A stretch of DNA of 9,094 nucleotides, from assembly GCA_013041975.1 (NCBI GenBank), contig JABDQZ010000154.1:1-9094 (forward strand), in the 5' to 3' direction. Under the pieces are notes generated by a model. It was not told the origin of the DNA, did not search any database, and worked only from the letters and a program-made list of their open reading frames with translations. The translations under genes were made by a program, and so were the position numbers. Of this stretch, positions 1 through 6,738 are shown in pieces. Source of the DNA: Gammaproteobacteria bacterium. Lineage in GTDB: Bacteria > Pseudomonadota > Gammaproteobacteria > Chromatiales > Chromatiaceae. Each line of letters starts with the position of its first letter. Within the stretch, counting starts at the first letter, position 1.

Positions 1-2025
1 CCGTGCAATCGCATCACTGGTTATACGGTATTCACCCATCACTTCATTGTCTTGATAAACGCCAAGCAAATCCTCATAGAGCGTATCAGCCACTTTCTGT
101 TTCAAAGTTTTTCTGGCAAGGTGAATGGCATCAACATCTACCTGCTGCATCTGGTCTCCCAGGTAGGACTCGGATGGCAAGGTGATCACTTCAGCCAGTA
201 ATGCCTTGTCAGAATTTTCATCCAGCAAAGTATTTCTGAAAGCCTCAATAAATTCGGATGATACCTCAAGTGGTTTATTGTGCTGATGCTGACGAATCAT
301 AGACAACAGAATTCGCTGCGATAGCTGCTGGGCAGCATCCCAGCGAGCGAAACCGTCAGTATCATTTTCCATCAGGAACATCAATTCGTCATCGGTGTAT
401 TGATAAGACACTTTGACCGGTGCTGAAAAACCGCGCAGTAATGAAGGTACAGGCTCTGCGTCAATGTTTTTAAAACTGAATACCTGGGTTGGTTGGGTAA
501 GCTCCAGCATGCTGGTGCCAATCAGATCATTACCCTGATGACCCAGTAACCCCACGGCAAATGGAATAAAAAACGGCGGTTTACCTGTCTGCTCAGGCGT
601 GTCAGGACACGACTGGCTGATGGTTAAATCAAAACAGTTTTTATCGACATCATAATGACCCTGCACCTTCAATTCAGGTGTTCCGGCATAATCATACCAA
701 TGCTGGAACTGTGACATATCCCTGCCAAGCGTATCCTGCATACAGCCCATGAACTCTTCTGTCGTCACTGCCTGACCGTCAAAACGTTCAAAATAAAGGT
801 CGGTAGCCTGGCGAAACTTTTCAGCCCCAAGCAGATTGGCCTGCATTCGTACAACCTCGGCACCTTTTTCATAAACGGTTACCGTGTAAAAGTTATTAAT
901 CTCTATATAGGAGGCAGGCCTGACCGGATGCGCCATTGGACCGGCATCTTCAGCAAACTGATGTGCACGTAACAACCTGACATCCTCGATACGTTTCACA
1001 TGTTGTGACCCCATATCGGCAGAAAAACACTGGTCACGGAAGACCGTAAACCCTTCCTTCAGGGAGAGCTGAAACCAGTCACGACAGGTGATGCGATTAC
1101 CGGTCCAGTTATGAAAATATTCATGAGCAATGACCGCTTCAATACCCTGAAAATCACGATCAGTTGCCGTATCCTTCCTGGCAAGAACATACTTGGAATT
1201 GAATATATTCAGGCCCTTGTTTTCCATTGCTCCCATGTTGAAATCATTGACCGCAACGACGTTGTAAATATCCAGATCATATTCACGACCATACTTCTCC
1301 TCATCCCATTTCATTGCATTAATCAGTGAATGAAGTGCATGATCACATTTATCGATATTTTCTGCTTCGATATATATATTTAAGGTGATTTCACGGCCGG
1401 ATGGTGTTGTATGCTTTCCTGAAACCGCCTTGAGGTCGCCGGCAACCAGCGCAAACAGATAGCTGGGTTTGGGAAACGGATCATCCCACACCGCATAATG
1501 GCGACCATGATCCAGTTCGCCACTGTCAGCAGGATTACCATTGGATAACAATACCGGATATTGTGACTTGTCAGCTTCAACACGCGTAGTAAAACTCGCC
1601 ATCACGTCGGGACGATCAGGAAACCAGGTGATTTTGCGAAAACCTTCGGCCTCACACTGGGTGCAATACATGCCAGTGGAGCGATAAAGTCCCTCCAGCG
1701 CGGTATTCTTTTCCGGATAAATCCGCGTCAAAGTCTCCAGCTCAAAGTTTTCTGGCGGCTTGAGCAAAACAAGCCCCCTCTCCGAAACCTGATACTGGCT
1801 TTCATCAAGCAGTGAGCCATTCACACTGATCTCAACAAGTTCCAGGTTTTCCCCGTTAAGAAACATGTCGGATTCTTCAGCATTACTGTTCTCAATATCC
1901 AGCCTGGCTTTTACCAGTGTTTCACCTTCTCGCAGATCGAAGTCGAGATTGGCCTGCTTTACTTTCCAGCCCGGAGGTTGATACTGATCGAGATAAATGG
2001 TTTTTGGAGTTGAATTTTCGGTCAT
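1..2025 (-). CDS. pepN: Aminopeptidase N (M1 family), C-terminus cut by window edge
   Basis: Zinc metallo-aminopeptidase that removes N-terminal residues from peptides in the cytoplasm, part of protein turnover. The minus-strand frame is open from an ATG at 2025 to the edge, giving 675 residues; the E. coli enzyme is about 870, so roughly the last 195 residues lie outside. Seen directly: the GAMEN exopeptidase motif at residues 265-269, the zinc site HEYFH at 301-305 followed by NWTGNR, and the third zinc ligand Glu324 in KEGF, with the standard 18-residue spacing. A Tyr in TVYEKGAE, about 60 residues further on, matches the transition-state tyrosine of the family. The N-terminal region before GAMEN is the beta-rich domain. 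No strong Shine-Dalgarno precedes the ATG, but the N-terminus (MTENSTPKTIYLDQY) has the expected length. Nothing suggests frameshift or decay. Confidence 0.96.
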   Translation of the reverse strand, partial: MTENSTPKTIYLDQYQPPGWKVKQANLDFDLREGETLVKARLDIENSNAEESDMFLNGENLELVEISVNGSLLDESQYQVSERGLVLLKPPENFELETLTRIYPEKNTALEGLYRSTGMYCTQCEAEGFRKITWFPDRPDVMASFTTRVEADKSQYPVLLSNGNPADSGELDHGRHYAVWDDPFPKPSYLFALVAGDLKAVSGKHTTPSGREITLNIYIEAENIDKCDHALHSLINAMKWDEEKYGREYDLDIYNVVAVNDFNMGAMENKGLNIFNSKYVLARKDTATDRDFQGIEAVIAHEYFHNWTGNRITCRDWFQLSLKEGFTVFRDQCFSADMGSQHVKRIEDVRLLRAHQFAEDAGPMAHPVRPASYIEINNFYTVTVYEKGAEVVRMQANLLGAEKFRQATDLYFERFDGQAVTTEEFMGCMQDTLGRDMSQFQHWYDYAGTPELKVQGHYDVDKNCFDLTISQSCPDTPEQTGKPPFFIPFAVGLLGHQGNDLIGTSMLELTQPTQVFSFKNIDAEPVPSLLRGFSAPVKVSYQYTDDELMFLMENDTDGFARWDAAQQLSQRILLSMIRQHQHNKPLEVSSEFIEAFRNTLLDENSDKALLAEVITLPSESYLGDQMQQVDVDAIHLARKTLKQKVADTLYEDLLGVYQDNEVMGEYRITSDAIAR

Positions 2026-2043
2026 AATCGTAAATTTGATGAC

Positions 2044-2072
2044 AATTTAAGGTTAAGGAGAGTCTCCCACAA
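2044..2072 (-). promoter_or_regulatory. Possible sigma70-type promoter for pepN
   Basis: On the minus strand a TTGTGG box (2067-2072) and a TAAATT box (2044-2049) are separated by 17 bases, just upstream of the pepN start codon at 2025. Three of six bases match the -35 consensus and four of six the -10. This is a by-eye assignment; the near-palindrome GGAGAGTCTCC (2057-2067) lies in the spacer and overlaps the -35 box by one base, so it could be an operator, but nothing else supports that. Confidence 0.25.
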
Positions 2073-2080
2073 TATTTCCA

Positions 2081-2187
2081 GCAGATTCCCGCACCCTTTT
2101 AGGGAAGTCTCATTTCACATGGATGTGAACTGGAAGCTTACACGGTTGTATTCACAGCGTCTTCTGTAAGTGGGTACGGGAATCTGC
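2081..2187. repeat. Palindromic intergenic element with 29-bp inverted ends and two inner hairpins
   Basis: The ends form an imperfect inverted repeat: 2081-2109 pairs with 2159-2187 at 23 of 29 positions, and the outer 16 (GCAGATTCCCG, then C or T, then ACCC) differ at one base only. Inside are a perfect hairpin, TTCACAT-gg-ATGTGAA (2114-2129), and a weaker one, TACA-cggt-TGTA (2139-2150). Folded, this gives a long closing stem with two small stem-loops, a three-way junction. It sits between divergent genes, encodes no protein and shows no target-site duplication. From memory, elements with ACTTACAGAAGACGCTGTGA-like cores and small central palindromes are dispersed between genes in several gammaproteobacteria; that is recall, not a search. 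It could be a REP/MITE-type repeat, a structured transcript or a bidirectional terminator-like structure. Confidence 0.75.
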
Positions 2188-2259
2188 CTCCCCCCATTAT
2201 GCAAACACCATTTTCATTGGCAACCCAGCTTTTCAGTTGATAGCATACAACTATAGATT

Positions 2260-2265
2260 AAGGAG
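2260..2265 (+). promoter_or_regulatory. Ribosome binding site deciding the glutaredoxin start
   Basis: AAGGAG lies 7 bases before the ATG at 2273. This fixes the start there rather than at the in-frame TTG at 2237, which would add twelve residues (reading IAYNYRLRRKP) unlike any glutaredoxin N-terminus and lacks its own Shine-Dalgarno. Confidence 0.85.
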
Positions 2266-2272
2266 AAAACCG

Positions 2273-2587
2273 ATGCCAAAAGTGGTTATGTACACAACCA
2301 GCGTCTGCCCCTACTGCATTCGCGCAAAAAACCTGCTTCAACACAAGGGTGTTGATTTTGAAGAGCTGAATATTGAACGCGACCACGACCTCATGCAGGA
2401 GTGCTTCAGTCGTAGCCAACGCCGGACCGTACCCCAGATTTTTATCGATGAATTCCATGTCGGTGGTTATGACGATATGGCCGAGATGGATTCTATGGGC
2501 AAACTCGATCCGATGCTGGGTCTCGCCGAAGATGCGGATGATCTGCATAAAGGCAGTTACGACAGCTCAGATGATACCGTAACCTGA
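2273..2587 (+). CDS. grxC: Glutaredoxin 3-type dithiol glutaredoxin
   Basis: Small cytoplasmic thiol-disulfide oxidoreductase that uses glutathione to reduce protein disulfides and mixed disulfides. The protein is 104 residues. The dithiol active site C12-P-Y-C15 follows the first strand (KVVMYTTSV), the TVPQIFI segment supplies the cis-proline, and the GGYDDM motif forms the glutathione-binding turn; all are classic GrxC features. E. coli Grx3 is about 83 residues, so the last roughly 20 residues here (AEDADDLHKGSYDSSDDTVT) are an acidic, probably disordered extension. It is the first gene of a five-gene plus-strand run and is followed after 17 bases by the Hsp15 gene. No convincing promoter was found, although TATAGA at 2252-2257 could be a -10 box. 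Confidence 0.93.
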   Translation: MPKVVMYTTSVCPYCIRAKNLLQHKGVDFEELNIERDHDLMQECFSRSQRRTVPQIFIDEFHVGGYDDMAEMDSMGKLDPMLGLAEDADDLHKGSYDSSDDTVT

Positions 2588-2604
2588 ATGGGCTTCTGAT
2601 CATC

Positions 2605-2985
2605 ATGCGTCTGGATAAATGGCTTTGGGCAGCTCGCTTTTTTAAAACCCGGCAACTGGCCGTTGAGGCGATCAGCGGTGGCAAGGTGCGTATGAATGGC
2701 CAGCGTACCAAGCCTGGAAAATCGGTTGATATTGGCACTGAACTGCGCATTCATAAAGGCTCCTTCGAATGGCTGATAACCGTCGACGAACTTCCCAAGC
2801 AGCGCCGGCCGGCAAAGGAAGCTGTCAACTTCTATACTGAAGATCCAGCCAGCAGGGAAAAACGTGAACAGCTTAAGGAAACCATGCGAGTACAAAAAGC
2901 CTCCATGCCCTTGATGGCCTCTTCGCGTCCCAACAAGAAAGACCGCCGCCTGATCCACCGCTTCAAAAATATCAACAACACCTGA
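2605..2985 (+). CDS. hslR: Hsp15-like ribosome-associated heat shock protein (S4 domain)
   Basis: RNA-binding protein of the Hsp15 family. In E. coli it binds free 50S subunits still carrying peptidyl-tRNA and helps recycle stalled ribosomes. The protein is 126 residues (E. coli about 133). The S4 domain fills the first 60 or so residues: MRLDKWLWAARFFKTRQLA is the family signature, followed by EAISGGKVRMNGQRTKPGK. The C-terminal part is highly basic (KKDRRLIHRFK), as expected for an RNA-binding tail. The ATG at 2605 gives exactly the family N-terminus, though no good Shine-Dalgarno precedes it. Its TGA stop (2983-2985) overlaps the next gene's ATG by one base, so translation of the two is probably coupled. 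Confidence 0.93.
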   Translation: MRLDKWLWAARFFKTRQLAVEAISGGKVRMNGQRTKPGKSVDIGTELRIHKGSFEWLITVDELPKQRRPAKEAVNFYTEDPASREKREQLKETMRVQKASMPLMASSRPNKKDRRLIHRFKNINNT

Positions 2986-3452
2986 TGGATCAGGATGCTT
3001 TCAGAACCACCTACCGCGAAGTCAACGAACGATTTTGCGCGTTTGAAAAAAGCCTGTTGACCAATCAATGTACCTGCTCCCAGTCAGAGCGTTTTTGTAT
3101 TGCCGAGCGTGAAGGTGTGCATTGTCATATCGATGACGGGCAGCAACGCTGTCTTGAAGTGCTGGACAATCTGCGCGAACAGGCGCGCTTTGCGTTGCGT
3201 ACCGATAACGACAGCAGGCGTACCCTGCCACATGGCAAGGCCATACGCATTCAGGTCGGTGGTATGCGTGGCATCTATCATGTATTGAATCCGGCTGAAC
3301 CCATTCCGGAGACAGTTATCGACATCAATGCCGTATTAGTGAAAGCGCTGGAAAAGTATAGTGACTTTTCCAAACTGCCTTTCTCCGACATCATGCAACA
3401 AATTGCTGCCTATGATGTAAAAAAACGCTCACGCAGGCACAAGGACAAATGA
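2985..3452 (+). CDS. Cysteine-rich protein of unknown function
   Basis: I do not recognise this family. The product is 155 residues, soluble, with no signal peptide or membrane segment. Cysteines cluster in the N-terminal third: C18, C29, C31, C38, C47 and C56. The C29-x-C31-x6-C38-x8-C47-x8-C56 array, with H46 and H48 nearby, could bind zinc or an Fe-S cluster, but this is inference and the spacing matches no motif I can name. The remainder, with RIQVGGMRGIYHVLNP in the middle, looks like a small alpha/beta domain, and the C-terminus is basic (KKRSRRHKDK). The start overlaps the hslR stop (TGATG) and has no Shine-Dalgarno of its own; the stop overlaps the CBS gene's first possible start (ATGA). 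Both overlaps point to translational coupling and support it as a real gene. Confidence 0.85.
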   Translation: MDQDAFRTTYREVNERFCAFEKSLLTNQCTCSQSERFCIAEREGVHCHIDDGQQRCLEVLDNLREQARFALRTDNDSRRTLPHGKAIRIQVGGMRGIYHVLNPAEPIPETVIDINAVLVKALEKYSDFSKLPFSDIMQQIAAYDVKKRSRRHKDK

Positions 3453-3454
3453 CC

Positions 3455-3901
3455 ATGAAACTGATGGAATGCATGACCAAGACCCGTGCCGCGACGCTCG
3501 GAATGAAGGTCAGGGAGGCGATGCAGGTTTGCGTTGACTACGATTGCCCCGGAATACCTTTCGTCGATGAAAGCGGTAAACTGATCGGGCGTTTTTCAAT
3601 CCGCCACACCTTTTATCAGCACTGCATACCTGCTGACCTGATCAAGCATGCCCACCTGCTGGGCAACGGTATCGATAACATTGAAATGGAAGACCACTAT
3701 ACTGACGACTTTATGAAGCTGCCTGCCAGCGACTTCATGCTTGACCAGATTATACACTTGCGCCCTGACTCGCAAATCGTCAAGGCACTGGCATTGATGG
3801 AGCAATTCAACACATCCTACCTGTTTGTCGTTGATGACAAAGAGCATTACCTTGGCCTGGTGACGCATCAAAGTATTGCCCGCCATCTTCTGGAAGAATA
3901 A
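3455..3901 (+). CDS. Two-CBS-domain protein, possible regulator of the adjacent permease
   Basis: A 148-residue protein composed almost wholly of two CBS repeats. The first has VREAMQVCVDYDCPGIPFVDESGKLIGRFSIR in its core (written here only as a span, roughly residues 15-55, with key GIPFVDE and GRFSIR). The second (about 92-148) has IIHLRPDSQIVKALALM, then SYLFVVDD and YLGLVTHQSIARHL. CBS pairs bind adenine nucleotides or similar ligands and often regulate transporters or enzymes. Two starts are possible: ATG 3449, overlapping the previous stop, and ATG 3455. AAGGA at 3441-3445 lies 9 bases before 3455 but only 3 before 3449, so 3455 is preferred. The permease gene starts 17 bases after the stop. 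A role in gating that permease is inferred from position only. Confidence 0.85.
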   Translation: MKLMECMTKTRAATLGMKVREAMQVCVDYDCPGIPFVDESGKLIGRFSIRHTFYQHCIPADLIKHAHLLGNGIDNIEMEDHYTDDFMKLPASDFMLDQIIHLRPDSQIVKALALMEQFNTSYLFVVDDKEHYLGLVTHQSIARHLLEE

Positions 3902-3918
3902 ACCACCGGAAAAATCTC

Positions 3919-5229
3919 ATGACCTTTAGCAGTCCGATGATTATTTCTACAGTAATATTGCTGGCAGCCTATTACCTGATATTCACTGAAACCATTCATC
4001 GAACCAGCGCGGCTATTATCGGTGCAGTAACCATGATCGGAATCGGCATGTGGTTTGACTTCTACTCCCAGGAAGAAGCGATTCAGGCCATCGATGCCAA
4101 TACCATCTTGCTGCTTGCTGCGATGATGATGGTTGTCTCCATGCTGCGTAGCACAGGTGCTTTTGAATATACGGCCATTTTCATCAGCCGTATTTCGAAG
4201 TGCCAACCCAGGCGCCTGCTGATTTATCTGTGCCTGGCTGTCAGCCTGATATCGATGATTCTGGATAATGTAACCACCGTTATTGTGTTTGCACCACTGA
4301 CCATTCTCATCACCCGTATCATGAAAATAAACCCCATGCCCTACCTGGTAGGTGAGGCAATGCTTTCAAACGTTGGCGGTATTGCGACACTGGTGGGTGA
4401 CCCTCCCAATATTATGATTGGCAGTGCTGCCAATATCGACTTTACCACCTTCCTGGTTCACATGTTTCCACCAGTTGCCGTGGTATGGTGTTTTACCATT
4501 GTGTTTCTGCTGTTTACCTTTCGCAAGGAACTGGATGTTGAAATTACCCCGCTGGATGAACAGTATCTCGACAGCAGACAGGCGATTACTGATTACGTTG
4601 CCTTCTCTAAAATGGTATTGGCATTAACAACAATTATCATTCTGTTTTTTATCCATCATCATTTCCATTTCTACCCTTCTTACGCCGCCTTCATCGGTCT
4701 GGCACTGGCCATGGCATTACTGCAACCCAAACCGGAAAATCTTTTTGGCGAGGTGAACTGGTCAGTCCTGATCTTTTTTGCCGGACTGTTTGTTATTGTC
4801 GGCGGTGTGGAAGCCTCCGGCCTGTTAAGCATGTTCGGAGATCAACTTGCCCAGGTTGCCAAAGATCCGTCCATGCTGTTAATGACCTGTATCCTGATCA
4901 TGTGGGTAGCGGCCTTGTTAAGTGCGTTTGTTGACAACATCCCCTTTACCGTCACCATGATACCCATCATCCTTGGGCTGGAATCATCCGGTGTGAACGT
5001 CACACCCTTATGGTGGGCATTGGCCCTGGGAGTCGGGCTTGGTGGTAACGGTACCCATATTGGTGCTACGGCCAATATTATTGTGATTTCTGAACTGGAA
5101 AAGAGCGGCATCAAGGATGCACGCATATCACCGGTTCAGTGGTTGAAAAAAGGTGCTCCTGCTACCGTTACCGGTCTATGCGTCAGCAGTGTTCTGTTCA
5201 CGATATTTTTTGATTTCTTTCATGGTTAG
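3919..5229 (+). CDS. ArsB/NhaD-superfamily (ion transporter) inner-membrane permease
   Basis: Integral membrane transporter of 436 residues with about 11-12 hydrophobic segments, beginning at residues 7-26. It has the two-fold internal repeat typical of the ArsB/NhaD/P-protein/SLC13 group. In repeat 1, D116-N117 is followed by VTTVIVFAPLTILI, then VGDPPNIMIG (G160-D161-P162-P163-N164). In repeat 2, D339-N340 (FVDNIPFTVTMIPII) is followed by G375-G376-N377-G378-T379-H380 (GGNGTHIGATANIIV). These paired Asp-Asn and Gly-Asn elements normally line the ion and substrate path. Family members move Na+/H+, arsenite or dicarboxylate/sulfate-type anions; the sequence does not decide among them. No soluble domain is fused, and the CBS protein upstream may act in trans. 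Shine-Dalgarno is weak. The stop lies 5 bases from the stop of the convergent Fe-S gene. Confidence 0.9.
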   Translation: MTFSSPMIISTVILLAAYYLIFTETIHRTSAAIIGAVTMIGIGMWFDFYSQEEAIQAIDANTILLLAAMMMVVSMLRSTGAFEYTAIFISRISKCQPRRLLIYLCLAVSLISMILDNVTTVIVFAPLTILITRIMKINPMPYLVGEAMLSNVGGIATLVGDPPNIMIGSAANIDFTTFLVHMFPPVAVVWCFTIVFLLFTFRKELDVEITPLDEQYLDSRQAITDYVAFSKMVLALTTIIILFFIHHHFHFYPSYAAFIGLALAMALLQPKPENLFGEVNWSVLIFFAGLFVIVGGVEASGLLSMFGDQLAQVAKDPSMLLMTCILIMWVAALLSAFVDNIPFTVTMIPIILGLESSGVNVTPLWWALALGVGLGGNGTHIGATANIIVISELEKSGIKDARISPVQWLKKGAPATVTGLCVSSVLFTIFFDFFHG

Positions 5230-5234
5230 CAGTT

Positions 5235-6203
5235 TCAGCAGGTTTCGGTATGCAACTGCTGCATGGGGAAGCCTTTATCGTCAAGATACTGTTTAAAAAC
5301 TGATAATTGCTCATTCGGTAATACCGCATAAATTTCATGTTGTTTCAAAGCTTCAATCATCTCCATCCTTTCATATAATTCAGTGGAAGCTTCGGGCAAT
5401 TTACAGCTAACAGTTTCATACTGAAAATCATCAAGCACATCATTCCAGGCTCGACAGTAGTTTTTATAATAATGCGTTTGCTCTGATAACCAGATCAATC
5501 GAATGTTGCGCTCTGCCGACTCGGATATCACATGATCAATAATACTTTGCACCTGGGAAAAACCCGTATCCCAGGCGATAAAAATCAGGGGGGCGTCAGA
5601 ACATTCATTCAAGGTAAAATCACCCGAGGGTCCCTTGATTAAAATTTTTTCACCTTTTTTGATTTGCTGAAAAACCTGGCTACAAAATTCATCTCCTGTA
5701 TTGCGAAAATGAAATCGCAGGTTGAGTCCATCGCAAGGGCAACTCGATATGCCTAACCTGATAGACGAACCATCCTTCAAGTATAGTTTCACTTTTTGTC
5801 CTGCAAGAAAATCAAGCACTTGGCTGCGCGATGCGCGTAATTGCAAGTGCATGACATCATCAACCAAAAGATCAGTTTTTGAAACCTTGACGGCAATTTC
5901 CTGGTAAGGAATATCCTGCACCGTATCCAGCTCATGCATTTCGAGTACAAGATCAGTTAATGGCCTGTGACAGCAGGTAAGAAATTGCTGATCCTGTTTT
6001 TGTTGTGGAGTTAGCCCATAATCTTGATGACGTATCTGTTCAATTTCACCATCGACAAGTCTGGCCAGACAATTGCCGCAGCTGCCGTTCATGCAGTTAT
6101 GGGCCAGGTTCAATCCTGAGCGCATACCGGCACGCAATATAGTTTCTTTTCCTTCCAGTTCAAATTGATGATTGGAAGGTGTCACGCGGATTTTGAAAGA
6201 CAT
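5235..6203 (-). CDS. [2Fe-2S] ferredoxin-domain / reductase-like protein with diverged flavin and NAD(P)H motifs
   Basis: A 322-residue soluble protein with the domain order of CDP-6-deoxyglucoseen reductase and phenol-hydroxylase-type reductases. Residues 1-90 form a plant-type ferredoxin domain with cluster ligands C37-x4-C42-x2-C45 and C77 (or C78), all present. Residues 100-200 resemble the FAD beta-barrel, including GPSGDF at 191-196, but the usual RxYS motif is replaced by R149-L-G-I-S-S. Residues 205-322 resemble the NAD(P)H domain, but the GGTG loop reads W211-D-T-G and the terminal CGPxxM-type segment reads YAVLPNEQL. Electron transfer through the cluster is likely; flavin and pyridine-nucleotide binding are doubtful or altered. 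It lies 9 bases downstream of the HTH gene, so the two are probably co-transcribed. It is not DsrL, which is much larger and of another fold. Confidence 0.85.
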   Translation of the reverse strand: MSFKIRVTPSNHQFELEGKETILRAGMRSGLNLAHNCMNGSCGNCLARLVDGEIEQIRHQDYGLTPQQKQDQQFLTCCHRPLTDLVLEMHELDTVQDIPYQEIAVKVSKTDLLVDDVMHLQLRASRSQVLDFLAGQKVKLYLKDGSSIRLGISSCPCDGLNLRFHFRNTGDEFCSQVFQQIKKGEKILIKGPSGDFTLNECSDAPLIFIAWDTGFSQVQSIIDHVISESAERNIRLIWLSEQTHYYKNYCRAWNDVLDDFQYETVSCKLPEASTELYERMEMIEALKQHEIYAVLPNEQLSVFKQYLDDKGFPMQQLHTETC

Positions 6204-6212
6204 CCGGAGATT

Positions 6213-6653
6213 TTAACGCTTTTCTCTTAATTTACACTGGCTGTAAAACCATCCAATAAGGGAGCTGAGCATCTGCGACTGGTTCTTGTCACACTGTTTC
6301 TGGAATGCAGACATACGTGTTTTCATTTCAGCAACCAGTAACTGGTATGACGCCACTCTGTCTTCAGCAGAACGTAACTCTGCTCGAAGCCGTTGAACCT
6401 CGCTGACCAACTGATCAGGACTGGGCGTGCTATCTGTCATATATTTATTGACCGCATCTGCCTGAATATTTCGAACCTTTTCAATCATTCCTGAACGGTC
6501 CGTATTGATATCCGGGAATATTTTGAACAACTCCGACTGACGTATCGACCCTTCAAATACCGAAAGTTTTCCACGTTGAATATAGTGCTGCAGAACTTTT
6601 CTGGGCACTCCAACCATACGCGCTGCTTGTGAAAGACTAAGTAAATGATCCAT
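6213..6653 (-). CDS. Small helix-turn-helix plus coiled-coil protein of unknown function
   Basis: A 146-residue protein. Residues 5-46 resemble a MerR/excisionase-type winged helix-turn-helix: SLSQAARMVGVPRKVLQHYI followed by a short wing and IRQSELFKIFP. Residues 80-128 (DQLVSEVQRLRAELRSAEDR and onward) form a predicted coiled coil, probably for dimerisation. C121 and C140 lie near the end, and the tail SSLIGWFYSQCKLREKR is hydrophobic then basic. No effector-binding domain is visible. An in-frame TTG at 6659 could start it, but AAAGG lies 8 bases before the ATG at 6653 and too close to the TTG, so 6653 is chosen. It precedes the [2Fe-2S] gene by 9 bases and follows dsrS after 85. A DNA-binding role is likely; whether it regulates its partner or dsr genes is unknown. 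Confidence 0.8.
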   Translation of the reverse strand: MDHLLSLSQAARMVGVPRKVLQHYIQRGKLSVFEGSIRQSELFKIFPDINTDRSGMIEKVRNIQADAVNKYMTDSTPSPDQLVSEVQRLRAELRSAEDRVASYQLLVAEMKTRMSAFQKQCDKNQSQMLSSLIGWFYSQCKLREKR

Positions 6654-6692
6654 AGTCAAAACCTTTTCCCGATTAAATCACTTGGTTATTTT

Positions 6693-6698
6693 ATTATA
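6693..6698 (-). promoter_or_regulatory. Probable -10 box for the HTH/[2Fe-2S] gene pair
   Basis: A perfect TATAAT on the minus strand lies 39 bases before the ATG at 6653, in an AT-rich 85-base gap after dsrS. No good -35 stands at 17-18 bases (the nearest is TTCTCA), so the promoter would be weak or activator-dependent. It suggests the pair can be transcribed independently of dsr. Confidence 0.45.
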
Positions 6699-6738
6699 GA
6701 CAGGAAAACAAGTTTTTGAGAAAAAATTGTCGGCGATG

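Noticed and set aside
2237..2259. TTGATA and TAGATT as a promoter for the plus-strand genes
   Set aside because: Only 11 bases separate the boxes, too few for a sigma70 promoter.
2237..2272. TTG at 2237 as the glutaredoxin start
   Set aside because: It adds residues foreign to the family and has no Shine-Dalgarno, while AAGGAG is well placed for the ATG at 2273.
2557..2958. 133-residue minus-strand open frame opposite hslR
   Set aside because: It is the reverse shadow of the recognisable Hsp15 gene and has no family features of its own.
5235..6203. The [2Fe-2S] protein as DsrL
   Set aside because: DsrL is about twice as long with a glutamate synthase-type flavoprotein architecture; this protein is a ferredoxin plus reductase-like fold.
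6712..6738. T-rich stretch after the dsrS stop (minus strand) as an intrinsic terminator
   Set aside because: There is a run of six T, but no GC-rich stem with matching arms precedes it.
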